From assembly GCA_947491025.1 (NCBI GenBank), contig CANLIC010000022.1, positions 16,152 to 80,151 of the forward strand: 64,000 nt of DNA. Reading direction: 5' to 3'. This document shows positions 27,343-36,508 of the stretch, one piece after another. The notes beneath the pieces are model-generated. The model ran no database searches, was not told the origin of the DNA, and saw only the letters and a list, made by a program, of their open reading frames with translations. Origin of the DNA: Myxococcales bacterium (GTDB taxonomy: Bacteria > Myxococcota_A > UBA9042). Position 1 is the stretch's first letter, and each line of letters begins with the position of its first letter. The position numbers were made by a program, and so were the translations under genes.

Positions 27343-28469
27343 GCCTCTTCCTCGCGGTGGCGCTGCCACCCGGCGCGTGCCGACGGTTTCATGACCTCGG
27401 CGAGCACGCTGTCGTCGAGGCGGCGCCCGGCGGCGATGGCGCGGCGGTAGGCGAGGAAGTCGACTTCGCGCTCGGCGCGGTCGCCGAAGTGGAAGGCCGG
27501 GAAGCCTGCCGCCGCCTCGGTGTTCATGTTGAGCGCCAGCCACGAGCGGTTGCTCTCGCCGTTCTGCTGCCAGTGCTCGAGCTTCTTCTTGCGCAGGCTC
27601 TCGAGCGATTTGCGGGTGCAGTCGGGGAAGGTGTGCGCCAGCGCCGTGACCATGGCCTCGACCTCGCGGTCGAGCAGCGACAGGTCGATGGTGCAGGCTG
27701 CGGCCTCGGCCTTGGCGGTGGCCAGCGCCGCGCCGCTCTTGCTCTCGCCGTAGACGATGCCGCCGAAGGCGTCGACGTAGCGCTCGGTGACGACCAGCGG
27801 GTTGGCGACGAAGCTGCCATCGGCGCGCTTGTGCACGGGGGCGATGGCGTTGAGCACGCCGAGGCGCAGCGCCTTGTGCGCCGACCATGGCGCGCCGCAG
27901 AGCACCATCGACTCGGCGGCTTTGGCCCAACCGACGAAGAGATGGAGGAAATCGGTCGAGCCGCCGTCGGGGGCCGAGCCGTGCAGCGGGCCGGCTTGAC
28001 CGAAGCGGGCGTGGTCGCCGGCGACCGAGAAGTCGCAGGCCATGCCGATCTCCTGCCCGCCGCCGATGCGCATGCCGTTGACGCGGCAGATGACCGGCTT
28101 GTCGCAGGTCAGGATCGCCGTGACCATGTCGTTGAAAAGCCGCATGTACTGCAGGTACTCGTGCGGTCGATTGGCGTAGTAGGTCGCGTACTCGGCGGTG
28201 TTGCCACCGGTGCAGAAGGCGCGGTCGCCCGCGGCGGTAAAGACGACGGCGACGCAGGCCCGCTCGCAGCTGGCGCGGCGGAAGGCGAGGATGATCTCCT
28301 TGACCGCGGCCGTGGTGTAGCTGTTGAGCTGGCGCTCGTTGTCGAGCCAGATCCAGGTCTGGTGCAGGCCCTCGGCGACTGCGCCGGCGCGGTCGTGCAC
28401 CGGGCGATGCTCGTAGCGGATGTGGCGCAACGCGACGCCCTCGACCAGCTCGTGGTTGTGCAGCTCCAT
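27339..28469 (-). CDS. oah: 6-oxocyclohex-1-ene-1-carbonyl-CoA hydrolase (ring-opening enzyme)
   Basis: A 376-residue protein, almost the length of the Thauera aromatica enzyme. It is also called bamA in the benzoate literature, not the outer-membrane BamA. It adds water and opens the alicyclic ring made from benzoyl-CoA, giving 3-hydroxypimelyl-CoA. ATG 28469 starts MELHNHELVEGV, the family's characteristic N-terminus. Other motifs are QLNSYTTAAVKEIILAFRRA, FCTGGNTAEYATYYANRP, RLFNDMVTAILTCDKPVICR and VNGMRIGGGQEIGMACDFSV; the GGN and GGGQE loops form the crotonase oxyanion site. The ending is close to the family too. It is 62 bp behind had. The gene is used as a marker of anaerobic aromatic degradation; the benzoyl-CoA reductase is not in this window. 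Confidence 0.95.
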   Translation of the reverse strand: MELHNHELVEGVALRHIRYEHRPVHDRAGAVAEGLHQTWIWLDNERQLNSYTTAAVKEIILAFRRASCERACVAVVFTAAGDRAFCTGGNTAEYATYYANRPHEYLQYMRLFNDMVTAILTCDKPVICRVNGMRIGGGQEIGMACDFSVAGDHARFGQAGPLHGSAPDGGSTDFLHLFVGWAKAAESMVLCGAPWSAHKALRLGVLNAIAPVHKRADGSFVANPLVVTERYVDAFGGIVYGESKSGAALATAKAEAAACTIDLSLLDREVEAMVTALAHTFPDCTRKSLESLRKKKLEHWQQNGESNRSWLALNMNTEAAAGFPAFHFGDRAEREVDFLAYRRAIAAGRRLDDSVLAEVMKPSARAGWQRHREEEA

Positions 28470-28531
28470 GGCCAACGATGCCTCCGTCGCCGCCCCCGCG
28501 GCCTCATGACCGGCGGAACCGGCCGTCGCCC

Positions 28532-29608
28532 CTAGGGGCAGAGCACCATGCGGCGGCGCAGACGGTGCGCTGCCATGTCGTCGAGCACGCGCTGCACGTG
28601 GCGCAGCTCGCTCAGCTCGGTCGTGCCGCCGATGGCGACATCGCCGGCAAAAATCGCTTGCAAGATGGCTGGATAGGACTCGACCGGGCAGCCCCAGGTG
28701 CCGTGGACGGTGGCGTCGAAGGCCATGAGGTTGCTCCAGCGCAGCTCGATGCGCGCCGGCGTAAAACCGACCTGGACCAAGGTCGCGCCGCGCGCCAACA
28801 GGCCGAAGGCGGCGAGCTGCCCGTCGGGGGTGCCGCTGCACTCGAAGATTTTCCAGCGCAGCGAATCTGGCGCGTGGACGGCGGCGAGCCCATGCACGCG
28901 CTTGCGTAGCGCCTTGGCGTCAAGGTCGACGGTGACGCAAGGCTCGAAGTCGCCTAGGCCGCTGCCCATGCCGCCGACGAGGTCGAGGCGGGCGGCGTTG
29001 ACGTCACAGGCGATGACGGCGGCGCCGCGGGCGCGGGCGATCTGGCTGACGTAGCCACCGACGCCGCCGCCGGCGCCGAGGACGATGGCGCAGTCGCCCG
29101 CTGTGACGCCTGCGCGCGCGACCGCCTGCTATGCCGTCGAGACCGCGTCAGCGACCACGGCGAGCAGGCGGACGTCGAAGCCCTCCGGCGCGTCCTGGAT
29201 CGGCACCAGCGGCGCTGCCGGCACCACCATGTGCGAGGCGAAGCCGCCGTGGATGTCGTTTCCGGGCATGCGCTGGCCCAAGCAGGCGTTGCCGCGGCCG
29301 GCGGCGCAGAACGCGCAATTGCCACAGGGCAACACGGCAGGAACCAATACGATTTTCCCGAGAAGCGCCTGGCCGGCCGGCCCGGCCTCGATGACACGGC
29401 CGACGACCTCGTGGCCGAGCACCAAGGGCAGCGCGTGGTTGGGGCGCACGGAACCGTCGGCGTAGCCGAGGTCGGTGTGGCAGACGCCGCAGGCGAGCAC
29501 CTGCACCAGCGCCTCGTCGGCTGCGAGGGCGCCGATCTCCAGTGCGCCGCGCTGCAGCGGCTGGCCAGGGCTATGGAGGAAGTAAGCGTCGGCTTGGATG
29601 GGCGGCAT
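28532..29608 (-). pseudogene. had: 6-hydroxycyclohex-1-ene-1-carbonyl-CoA dehydrogenase interrupted by an in-frame TAG
   Basis: A zinc-dependent medium-chain alcohol dehydrogenase that oxidises the hydroxy-alicyclic CoA ester with NAD+, the step just before Oah. From ATG 29608 (AGGGG upstream) the frame gives about 159 residues: catalytic zinc motifs ACGVCHTDLGY and LGHE, and the structural zinc Cys set in PCGNCAFCAAGRGNAC. It then hits TAG at 29131-29129. The same frame continues without a shift for 199 more residues to the normal end: GAGGGVGGY (NAD site), RWKIFECSGT and LSNLMAFDATVHG. The total would be 358 residues, the family's length. The TAG sits in VVADAVSTA-*-QAV, where relatives I remember have TPYQAV, so it probably replaces Tyr. 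It is a nonsense mutation, a sequencing error or a read-through site. Confidence 0.88.
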
Positions 29609-29689
29609 CGCGACCCCTGCGTTCCGACAGACAAGGCCCAAGGTCGACACTTGCAAGAGCGACGTGGCTGACGGTCGCCGCACGGCAGA

Positions 29690-30610
29690 TCAATCGGGCG
29701 GCGCGTCGGCGAAGACGTCGGCGGAGACCTGCAGGGCCGCGAACGAGGGAGCGAGGGCGGCGACGGCGGCCCCGACGGCGCGCTCATCGCCGTCGGCGAC
29801 GACGACGCGGGCTTTGGGCAGGGGCATCGAGAACACCGAGATCTCCCGGCCGCGTACCGAAAAGACCTGACCATTGACCCCCGCGGCGGCGTCGCTGACG
29901 AGGTAGGCGGCGAGGGCGGCGACGTCTTCGGCGCGGGCGCGGCGCAGGCCCTCGACGCGGTCATCGCTGGCGCCAGCGCTTGGGATCGAAGCCGTCATGC
30001 GCGTCCAGGCAAAGGGGGCGATGGCGTTGGCCCGCACGCCGAAGCGCGCCATGTCGAGGGCGATGCTGCGCGTGAGCGCGACGAGGCCGAGCTTGGCTGC
30101 GGCGTAGTTGGCCTGGCCGACATTGCCGATGAGGCCCGACGTCGACGTCATGTGGACCAGCGCGCCTCCGCCCTGAACGCGAAAGCGCTTGGCGAGCGCT
30201 GACGAGAGCAGAAAGCCGCCCTGCAAGTGCACGGCGATGACGGCGTCGAAGTCGGCTGCTTCTAACTTGTGGAAGATGCGGTCGCGCAAGATTCCGGCGC
30301 AGTGGACGCCGAAGTCGACCCGGTCGAACGCCATCTCGGCGGCAGCGACCATGGCCTCGGCGTCGGCGGCGTCGGCCACTGAGCCGGCGTTGGCGATGGC
30401 CCGACCGCCGCCAGCGACGATGGCCTCGACCACCTCGGCCGCCTTGGCCGCGTCGCGACCGCCACCGTCGAGGGCAGTACCGAGATCGTTGACGACGACG
30501 GCGGCGCCTTGGCGGGCCAGCTCTAGCACGACGGCGCGACCGACGCCTTGACCCGCGCCGGTGACGATGCCGACCTTGCCGGCCAGGGGGGCGGCGCTCG
30601 CGGCGCTCAT
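29690..30610 (-). CDS. Short-chain dehydrogenase/reductase, probably a 3-hydroxyacyl-CoA dehydrogenase
   Basis: A 306-residue SDR. ATG 30610 overlaps the hemerythrin stop (ATGA). Cofactor motif TGAGQGVGR (T-G-x3-G-x-G), NDLGTALDGGG after strand 2, HCAGILRD (NAG-type motif) and the catalytic Y-x3-K in NYAAAK are present. The spacing and the NDLG...A...V motif are like the SDR module of peroxisomal-type multifunctional enzyme 2 and bacterial (3R)-3-hydroxyacyl-CoA dehydrogenases. The C-terminal 60 residues extend beyond the SDR core and are not recognised. In the same operon as had and oah, it could oxidise a hydroxyacyl-CoA formed after ring cleavage. Substrate is inferred from context. Confidence 0.8.
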   Translation of the reverse strand: MSAASAAPLAGKVGIVTGAGQGVGRAVVLELARQGAAVVVNDLGTALDGGGRDAAKAAEVVEAIVAGGGRAIANAGSVADAADAEAMVAAAEMAFDRVDFGVHCAGILRDRIFHKLEAADFDAVIAVHLQGGFLLSSALAKRFRVQGGGALVHMTSTSGLIGNVGQANYAAAKLGLVALTRSIALDMARFGVRANAIAPFAWTRMTASIPSAGASDDRVEGLRRARAEDVAALAAYLVSDAAAGVNGQVFSVRGREISVFSMPLPKARVVVADGDERAVGAAVAALAPSFAALQVSADVFADAPPD

Positions 30611-31164
30611 GGCACGACGCCGCCGGCCCAGCGCGCCACCAGGGCCTCGCCGAGCGCTTCGAGGCTGACGCGGCGTGCGGCGTGGGTCTGCTCGAACGCG
30701 TCCATGGCGGCGTCGAGCTTCTTGTGGCCGGCGGCGTCGATCTGCTCCATGGCCATGACGTAGAGCAGCTGGTCTTCCTTCTGGATGTGGAGCCGCAGCA
30801 GCTCGGCGAAGCCGTCGGCGGCGTCGATGGCCGACTCCCGCACCTCGTCGCCCCAAGGCTTCGGCACCACGCTGGCCTCGCGCAGCGTCGCCATCAGCGC
30901 CCGGCCCATGTCGTGCTCGTGCATCATCACGGCGATGGGCCCGCTGTGGCGCGGCATGCCGCTCTCACACAGCGCGACAAAGAGCATATCCTCTTCTTTG
31001 CCGTGGTGGTGCGCGTCGGTATAGTCGCCGACGAAGCGGAGGAAATCCTCGACGCCGACGCCGTCGCACTCGCGCCGCTCGACGGCACCCGCCCAGCCGT
31101 TGAGGGCGTCGAGGACGGCCTCGATGCGGCGGTGTTCCGTCATCAGTCGCTCGATGAGTCGCAT
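30607..31164 (-). CDS. Hemerythrin HHE-domain protein
   Basis: A 185-residue protein from ATG 31164 (MRLIERLMTEHRRIEAVLDA). Longer frames upstream add low-quality sequence. The metal ligands of a hemerythrin-like four-helix bundle are in place: TEHRRIE (helix 1 His), DAHHHGKEEDMLF (H-x3-E), MMHEHDMG (helix 3 His) and RLHIQKEDQLLY (H-x3-E). These proteins bind a di-iron centre and handle oxygen, NO or iron. It is the first gene of the operon with SDR, had and oah and overlaps the SDR start by 4 bp. An oxygen-sensing or protecting role for an anaerobic pathway would fit but is inferred. Confidence 0.88.
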   Translation of the reverse strand: MRLIERLMTEHRRIEAVLDALNGWAGAVERRECDGVGVEDFLRFVGDYTDAHHHGKEEDMLFVALCESGMPRHSGPIAVMMHEHDMGRALMATLREASVVPKPWGDEVRESAIDAADGFAELLRLHIQKEDQLLYVMAMEQIDAAGHKKLDAAMDAFEQTHAARRVSLEALGEALVARWAGGVVP

Positions 31165-31381
31165 GCCAACCCCCGGGCGCTGAGGGCGCCTGACCCGCAA
31201 GCTAGGCGTCGCTTGCAAGGGCGTCGGACGATTCGCAGGTCGCGCGCCGGTCTCGCCGACGGAGGGGAAGGACGACGACGCGCAGCGCTCGACCTTTGGG
31301 ATGGCGTTGCCTTCGCTGTCCTTGGGGCGGCCAGAACTTCGCACGCCGTGGCCGCGGTTGTGGACGGAAGTCGGCGCCCGC

Positions 31382-31933
31382 TCAGCCCATCAGCGCGGCA
31401 ACCTCTTGCACGCTGCGCCAGTTGCGCTGGGTGAAGTTGCAGCCGAGCGCGCGCTCGAAGACGTCGATGGTCAGCTTGGACTTGCCGAGGCCCCCCGGCG
31501 TGTGCAGGTAGAGCTCGCGGCCGATCGCCTCGCAGCGGTCGTCGCCAAAACGGGCGCGGTCAACCCTGTCGAGCGCGGCCGAGTCGAACGCAGCGTCGGC
31601 GAAGTAGACGTGCAGCCGCGCGGGATCGGCCTCCTCGGCTTCGAACGGGTGCGCCCCTAGGATGGCGAGCAGCTCGTGCCGCTCACGCACGATGACGCTG
31701 CAATCAAAGCCGAAGTCGGCCACAATCGCCGCTGCGATGTCCGCCGCGGCCTGTCCGGCGCTGCCGCTGCCGGTGCAGACGACGTTGCCGCTCTGCAGGT
31801 AGGTCGCGACTTCCGAAAAGCCACGGGTTTGCAGGCTGGTCCGCAGGGCCGCCATCGGCAGCTTGCGGTGGCCACCGACGTTGACGCCGCGTAGGAAGGC
31901 GGCGAGGCGCAGCGGGCTCGGGCTTGCGGTCAT
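31382..31933 (-). CDS. DUF1697 family protein
   Basis: A 183-residue protein; ATG 31933 follows GGGAGCCCCG. It matches DUF1697 from end to end: LAAFLRGVNVGGHRKLPMA, LQTRGFSEVATYLQSGNVV, FGFDCSVIVRERHELLAIL, and a C-terminal GLGKSKLTIDVFERALG with NWRSVQEVAALMG. These small cytoplasmic proteins are widespread, and their function is not known to me. It is separated by about 217 bp from the hemerythrin gene and is probably its own unit. Confidence 0.88.
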   Translation of the reverse strand: MTASPSPLRLAAFLRGVNVGGHRKLPMAALRTSLQTRGFSEVATYLQSGNVVCTGSGSAGQAAADIAAAIVADFGFDCSVIVRERHELLAILGAHPFEAEEADPARLHVYFADAAFDSAALDRVDRARFGDDRCEAIGRELYLHTPGGLGKSKLTIDVFERALGCNFTQRNWRSVQEVAALMG

Positions 31934-32009
31934 CGGGGCTCCCGTGGCGCGGCGGCGTTTGCCGACGGGGCCCCTCGGGCGGCAGGCGCCGGCATCACAA
32001 GCTGTGCCG

Positions 32010-32783
32010 TCACAGGCAGTTGTACCAGGTGTTGATCTTCCAGTTGCCGTACTTGCAGTGGTACTGGTTCACGTAGACGCAGCAGGTCGGATAGTCGCAG
32101 GTGATGACGCAGTCCGGGCAGCAAGGGCTGCCTTCGGGGTAGGGCGCGCTCGGGCAGCTGCAGGCGACGCCTTGGCAGTGTTGCGGGTCGTAGGCGTTGC
32201 TGGCGTCGGGAGGCAGCAGCAGGCCGTCGATGCAGGTAGCGCCGCCGTCGCTCGGGGGTGGGTTGGTGTCGGCAGCGGTCGCGTCTGGGGCCGTGTCCTT
32301 GGCGGGTTCGATGGTGTCGGCGTCGGGGAGGGCGTCGGGGGCGGCGTCGCTTTCGGAATCGGGAGCGGCGGCGTCGAGGCTGGCGTCCGTTGCGGCGTCG
32401 GGCGTGGCATCGGGGGTGGCGTCCGGTGCCTCTGCGACGTCGGCGTCGGGCGGAAGATTGGGAAGTTCGGGGGTTTCGGTGGCGTCGCTCGCACTGATGG
32501 CGTCGGCGGCGTCATCGCCGCTCTTGATGTCCGTGGCGCCAGCGCTGTCTGCGGACGCAGAGGCGTCGTCGATTTCGGCCGCGTCTTGGCCGCTCTTGCC
32601 GTCCTCGGCTGGGGTCAGCTGCATTGCGTCGCTGGTTTCCTTCGTGTCGGCGGTGTCGGTCGCGGTCATCGCGGCATCGGCGTCTTGGCCTGGCGTCAGG
32701 CCCGGCTGGGAAGCGCAGGCGGCGACGACGAGGGCCAACCCGGTGAGCATCGCATCGAGGTTTCGGGTCCGCGTCCGTGCCAT
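32010..32783 (-). CDS. Acidic-linker lipoprotein with Cys-rich C-terminus
   Basis: A 257-residue protein; ATG 32783 follows GGGAGCCCATC. Signal LTGLALVVAACAS has a lipobox ending in Cys. Residues about 22-180 are nearly all Asp, Ala, Thr, Pro and Glu (for example DATPDATPDAATDASLDAA), an unstructured, highly charged linker. The last 75 residues hold a compact Cys-rich domain: CQGVACSCPSAPYPEGSPCC, then CDYPTCCVYVNQYHCKYGN. I do not recognise this domain. It is the smallest member of the set of stalk-like lipoproteins in this window and may be surface exposed. Confidence 0.8.
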   Translation of the reverse strand: MARTRTRNLDAMLTGLALVVAACASQPGLTPGQDADAAMTATDTADTKETSDAMQLTPAEDGKSGQDAAEIDDASASADSAGATDIKSGDDAADAISASDATETPELPNLPPDADVAEAPDATPDATPDAATDASLDAAAPDSESDAAPDALPDADTIEPAKDTAPDATAADTNPPPSDGGATCIDGLLLPPDASNAYDPQHCQGVACSCPSAPYPEGSPCCPDCVITCDYPTCCVYVNQYHCKYGNWKINTWYNCL

Positions 32784-33121
32784 GATGGGCTCCCTGCAGT
32801 GGCGATTGCGCGGCGACGCCTGGCCGGGGCGGGGCCTCGCGTCGTGGGGTAGCGTGGCATTGGCTGGGGCGGGCGTCTATGCGGGGTTGGGGGCGTGGCG
32901 GCGGGCGAGTGGCGTCGGCGCGCCTTCAGGCCTTCGCTTGAGGTTGCCTCGGCCGTCGGTGCCGGGTTGGGCGAGGGGGGGCAGCGTGCGCGCCCAGGTG
33001 GGAGCGGCACAGTTTGGAGCGTGCGATCCGGCCGACCAGCAGAGCGCATGAAATCGGCCGGCGGCGGCCCGCGCGCGCGGTCGCAATTCTCTCCCACGCT
33101 CGCGGCCCCCTCTCCCGCCCA
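32784..33121. other. Intergenic region without a visible gene
   Basis: 338 bp between two minus-strand lipoprotein genes. It should contain the promoter of the acidic-linker lipoprotein. No hairpin with a T run, operator or small gene was found. Confidence 0.35.
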
Positions 33122-35854
33122 CTAGAAGCCAGCCACAGGCGCCTTCGGCACCGCGAGCCCCTGGTCGCTGGCAGTCGAAGCCAAGGAAGCGCCGACGATC
33201 GCACAGTCCTCGCGCAACCAGGTTCCGCCGCCCTGCTTGGCGAGGCCGTAGATCCCGCCCCGCAGCAGGGTCGCTTGCAAGAGAACGCCGACGGCCGCGT
33301 CGACAAGCACGCCCGCGCGCTCACTCTCGAGCACCAGCGAGCGCCGCACCTCGACCGCGCTCTGACCGACGGCGACGAGGCCGTCCGCGAGCACCGCCCC
33401 CAGCCCGAGGTCGGTCCGCACCAGCGGTCCCAGGCGCGTGTTGCGAATGACGCAGTCGGTGACGACGGCTTTGGCGTTGTCGACCGCGATCCCTGTGGCG
33501 AGGTTCTCTGCGACGACGCTGTTGCGCAGGGTCAGCTCGCTCTGCAGCGCCGCGTAGACGCCGTGACCGCCGCCGCCATCGCTCTTGCGCGCGCTCGTCA
33601 TGTCGATGCGCACGCCGTCAGCGACGACCTGGGTGCCTGGGTGCGCCATGACCAAGCCGACGCTGCGATTGGAGAGCGCATGCACCCCAGCGAGGGCGAC
33701 CCGAACGCCCGAGACCACCGCGAGACCAAGGCCGAAATCTCCCGAGGCGTCCGGGCGTCCCCCCTCCACGCGCACGTCGGCCAGCTCGACTTCCCCTTTC
33801 GCCTCGCCTCCCAGTCGAATGCCGCCGCCTTCGCAATCGCGCACCCGCAGACCCTGGACACGCCCAGGCGCGCTCTGCAAATCGACGCCGATGGCGAACG
33901 GAAGGCCCGGCATCGGGTCATAGACGCGGCGCACATCGACCTCGGTCAACACGACGCGCGACGTCGGCGGGCACGAGTCACCGATCTGTACGTACAAGCC
34001 TGACTCCGCCACGTCTTCGATCTGGGTCCTTCGCACGGTGACGGAGACACACCCTACTGCGAGAATCGCCTCTGATTGCAATACTTTATTGGCATGACGG
34101 ATGTCTCGAATGATCACCCAATCGAGCGACAACGCGCTCCCGTCGTCTTCGACCCAGATGCCGAAGCCGACGGAGTCGACGACCATCGACCTCCGGATGT
34201 CTGCGCTAGCGCCTGCTCGGACATAGACACCGACGCCTGGCAGGAGGACATCGCCGGAGTTCAAGGTGCGTATGCCGTAGATCGACGCAAACTGGAGCTT
34301 CAGGGAGGACTCCTTGTTGTCCGACCGAATGGCGACTCCCTCGATGCCGGTGATGCGCACGGCCCGCAAATCCGCGACGGTCCCGGTGCCGATGAACGCT
34401 CCTTCGGAGTACGAGGTGTCGCTCAGGGTCGGCCGAACGCCGTCGATCAGCAGGCGCTCGGCCGTCAACGTGCTCTTGGAGGATGCGAACAGGCCGAATT
34501 CCCGCGTGCCGACGAAAGCGACGCGCCGGAGCTTCACCGTGGCGCCCGGCTCGGCGCGTAGACCCGCGCCGCCGAGGGCTGGCACGCCATTCGGGTTCGT
34601 GGCGTCGACCAGCAGGTCGACCGCGTCCAGCGTGCTCGAGACGCGGATGACGATGGCGTCGCCGTGGGTCCCGCGAACACGGACCCGCGCGAGCGTGACG
34701 TTGCCGAGGATATCGACGAAGATCCCCTCTGCGTGCTGTTGCTTCGCATCCGGCAACACGTCGTCGATGAGGCAATCGTTCAGCACGGCTTGGGTGCCGT
34801 ACGTCAACGAGATCCCCCGCGAGATCGCGCCGGTGACCCGGACGCGCTCGAACACCAAATCGGCCGCGCCCTCCGCCTGGATGCCGCGCGTGCCACCCTC
34901 GAGCTGCAGGCCTCGCAGCACGCTCCCCGCGGCCTTGCCCTTCATCTCGACATTCGGTTTTCCGACAACCCCTTGCAAACGCACGGTCTTTGCGCAGCGG
35001 CCGATGAGCTTGACCGGCTTCGTCAAGAAAATGCCACCTGCGTAGAGACCATCGGTGATGGCGATGGTGCCTCCCGACGTCACCGCTTCCAGCGCCTCCG
35101 CGAGCTTCTGGAAGGGCGCCTCGTGGCTCCCATCCCCGCCGGCGGGTGCCGCGGCGTCGACGAAGACGACCCCAGGCCCCGGCGCGACCGCGTAAGGAGC
35201 AGCGCCGCAGTCCGTTGGGGATGGCGCGCAGGCCGGCAAGGCGTCGGCCGCCGGCGTGTGGACGGGGTCAAAGCCGTCGGGGCAGGGTCTCTCTGGCCCG
35301 CGTAGCGGTCGGCAGGTCCCGGGCGCGATGGGATCGGGGGCCTCGCCCACAGGGCAGCCCATCTCGCCTGGGCCGCAGTCGCGCGGGGCCGCGTCGGGGC
35401 CGTCGGCGCACCAGCGCGGCGAGGGCCAGCTTCCCTCAGGCCCGACGCTCGAGCCTGCGGCGCGGCAGCCACCCGTGGCGGCCGGCACCTCACCAGCGGC
35501 GCACGAGACGGCCCCAGGGGCATTGCAGGCCGTGGCCTCCAGGCGACAGTCGTCGTCTCCCAGCTTGCACGGCGCGGCGGCGTCATCGATCCACCGGCTG
35601 CACCAACGCGGCACGCATGCTTGCAAGGCGGCGCCGGTCAGCGTCGCGCAGCTCGACGGTCCGACCGCGGCGCAGGCGCCATCCTCGACGCGGGCCTCGC
35701 CGGTGGGACAAGGCAACGCCTCGGCCGCTGTGTCGGCGTCGCTCGCGTCGGGGCCCACGCCGGCATCAGCGACTGGAGACGCGGCAGGCGCAGCGCACGC
35801 GACCAACCAGCCAACCGCAGCCAGCGCTGCCCATGGGCCTAGCGCGCCGCGCAT
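33122..35854 (-). CDS. Lipoprotein with long right-handed beta-helix (DUF1565/NosD-like)
   Basis: A 910-residue protein from ATG 35854 (MRGALGPWAALAAVGWLVAC, lipobox LVAC). A Cys-rich region (about 45-240) with several paired cysteines comes first. From about 250, VVFVDAAAPAGGDGSHEAPF and KLAEALEAVTSGGTIAITDG match the start of DUF1565/pectate-lyase-like beta-helices. Some 600 residues of repeated short strands follow with recurring patterns such as GIQAEGAADLVFERVRVTG, GIFVDILGNVTLARVRVRG and SVVAENLATGIAVDNAKAVV, each roughly one helix turn. Such parallel beta-helices often bind or cleave polysaccharide, but I see no catalytic site I can name. It is likely on the cell surface. A Shine-Dalgarno-like GGGAG lies very close to the ATG. 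Confidence 0.85.
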   Translation of the reverse strand: MRGALGPWAALAAVGWLVACAAPAASPVADAGVGPDASDADTAAEALPCPTGEARVEDGACAAVGPSSCATLTGAALQACVPRWCSRWIDDAAAPCKLGDDDCRLEATACNAPGAVSCAAGEVPAATGGCRAAGSSVGPEGSWPSPRWCADGPDAAPRDCGPGEMGCPVGEAPDPIAPGTCRPLRGPERPCPDGFDPVHTPAADALPACAPSPTDCGAAPYAVAPGPGVVFVDAAAPAGGDGSHEAPFQKLAEALEAVTSGGTIAITDGLYAGGIFLTKPVKLIGRCAKTVRLQGVVGKPNVEMKGKAAGSVLRGLQLEGGTRGIQAEGAADLVFERVRVTGAISRGISLTYGTQAVLNDCLIDDVLPDAKQQHAEGIFVDILGNVTLARVRVRGTHGDAIVIRVSSTLDAVDLLVDATNPNGVPALGGAGLRAEPGATVKLRRVAFVGTREFGLFASSKSTLTAERLLIDGVRPTLSDTSYSEGAFIGTGTVADLRAVRITGIEGVAIRSDNKESSLKLQFASIYGIRTLNSGDVLLPGVGVYVRAGASADIRRSMVVDSVGFGIWVEDDGSALSLDWVIIRDIRHANKVLQSEAILAVGCVSVTVRRTQIEDVAESGLYVQIGDSCPPTSRVVLTEVDVRRVYDPMPGLPFAIGVDLQSAPGRVQGLRVRDCEGGGIRLGGEAKGEVELADVRVEGGRPDASGDFGLGLAVVSGVRVALAGVHALSNRSVGLVMAHPGTQVVADGVRIDMTSARKSDGGGGHGVYAALQSELTLRNSVVAENLATGIAVDNAKAVVTDCVIRNTRLGPLVRTDLGLGAVLADGLVAVGQSAVEVRRSLVLESERAGVLVDAAVGVLLQATLLRGGIYGLAKQGGGTWLREDCAIVGASLASTASDQGLAVPKAPVAGF

Positions 35855-36508
35855 GTCTCCCACTGCGCCCCTCGAATCATGCGAGTCTCCGCCAGGGTCC
35901 GACCGCAGGCGCACCACGGCGCCATGTTGAGCAGGCGCCGGCCGAAGTCGCCAGCTTAGCAAGGGTCAAGCGCCCGCCGCCAGCCTTGGCCGCTTGGTGC
36001 CGAGTGCCGGGTGTCGTGTACGGCCGTCGACACTCATTTGCGCCTCAACCGGGCGCCACCGCCACGCTCGGCCCACCCGATGTGCCCAATCGACCGACGC
36101 CTACGGTGCTTCGGTTCCTGGTCTCGACGGCGATGAGGGTGAGCCAGTGGGGGCGACGCTGCCTACCCGCCACGTCATCCAGTGGCTCCTTGAGCCGTGT
36201 TGCCTGCGGGCTTCGTCGTCGCCGATGCGAAGTTGTGCGGGAGCGACCCCCTTGGCGACGCGCTAGGAGAAGAGGCCGGCAGCGGCGGGCCGGTCTTTTC
36301 CTCGCGCATCTGCGTGGGTGAGCACTTGGACCTCTCGCTTCCACGCCGACTGAATGCGCTGCAGCCACGGGCCAAGGCCGCCCCGGGCGGGTCGCCTTCG
36401 CCGATGCGCTCGAGCTGCTGGCTCAGCGGCGCCGCGTCGACGGCCGGATGGAAGTCAGGCGCGGCCGGCCGACATGAACTGAGGCAAGTGCCGGGACGGC
36501 GCCCACGG
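35855..36508. other. 654-bp region without a convincing gene
   Basis: It lies downstream of the sigma-factor gene and upstream of the beta-helix lipoprotein (both minus). A minus-strand frame at about 36175-36480 (ending TTKPAGNTAQGATG) stays open but has no ATG or ribosome site, so I did not call it. The part next to 35854 should contain the lipoprotein promoter. Confidence 0.35.

Noticed and set aside
28532..29608. Frameshift as the cause of the split had gene
   Set aside because: Both parts are in the same frame, separated only by a TAG codon, so a nonsense change and not an indel.
36175..36480. Small minus-strand gene downstream of the sigma factor
   Set aside because: Open frame but no ATG or GTG with a ribosome site and no recognisable sequence.
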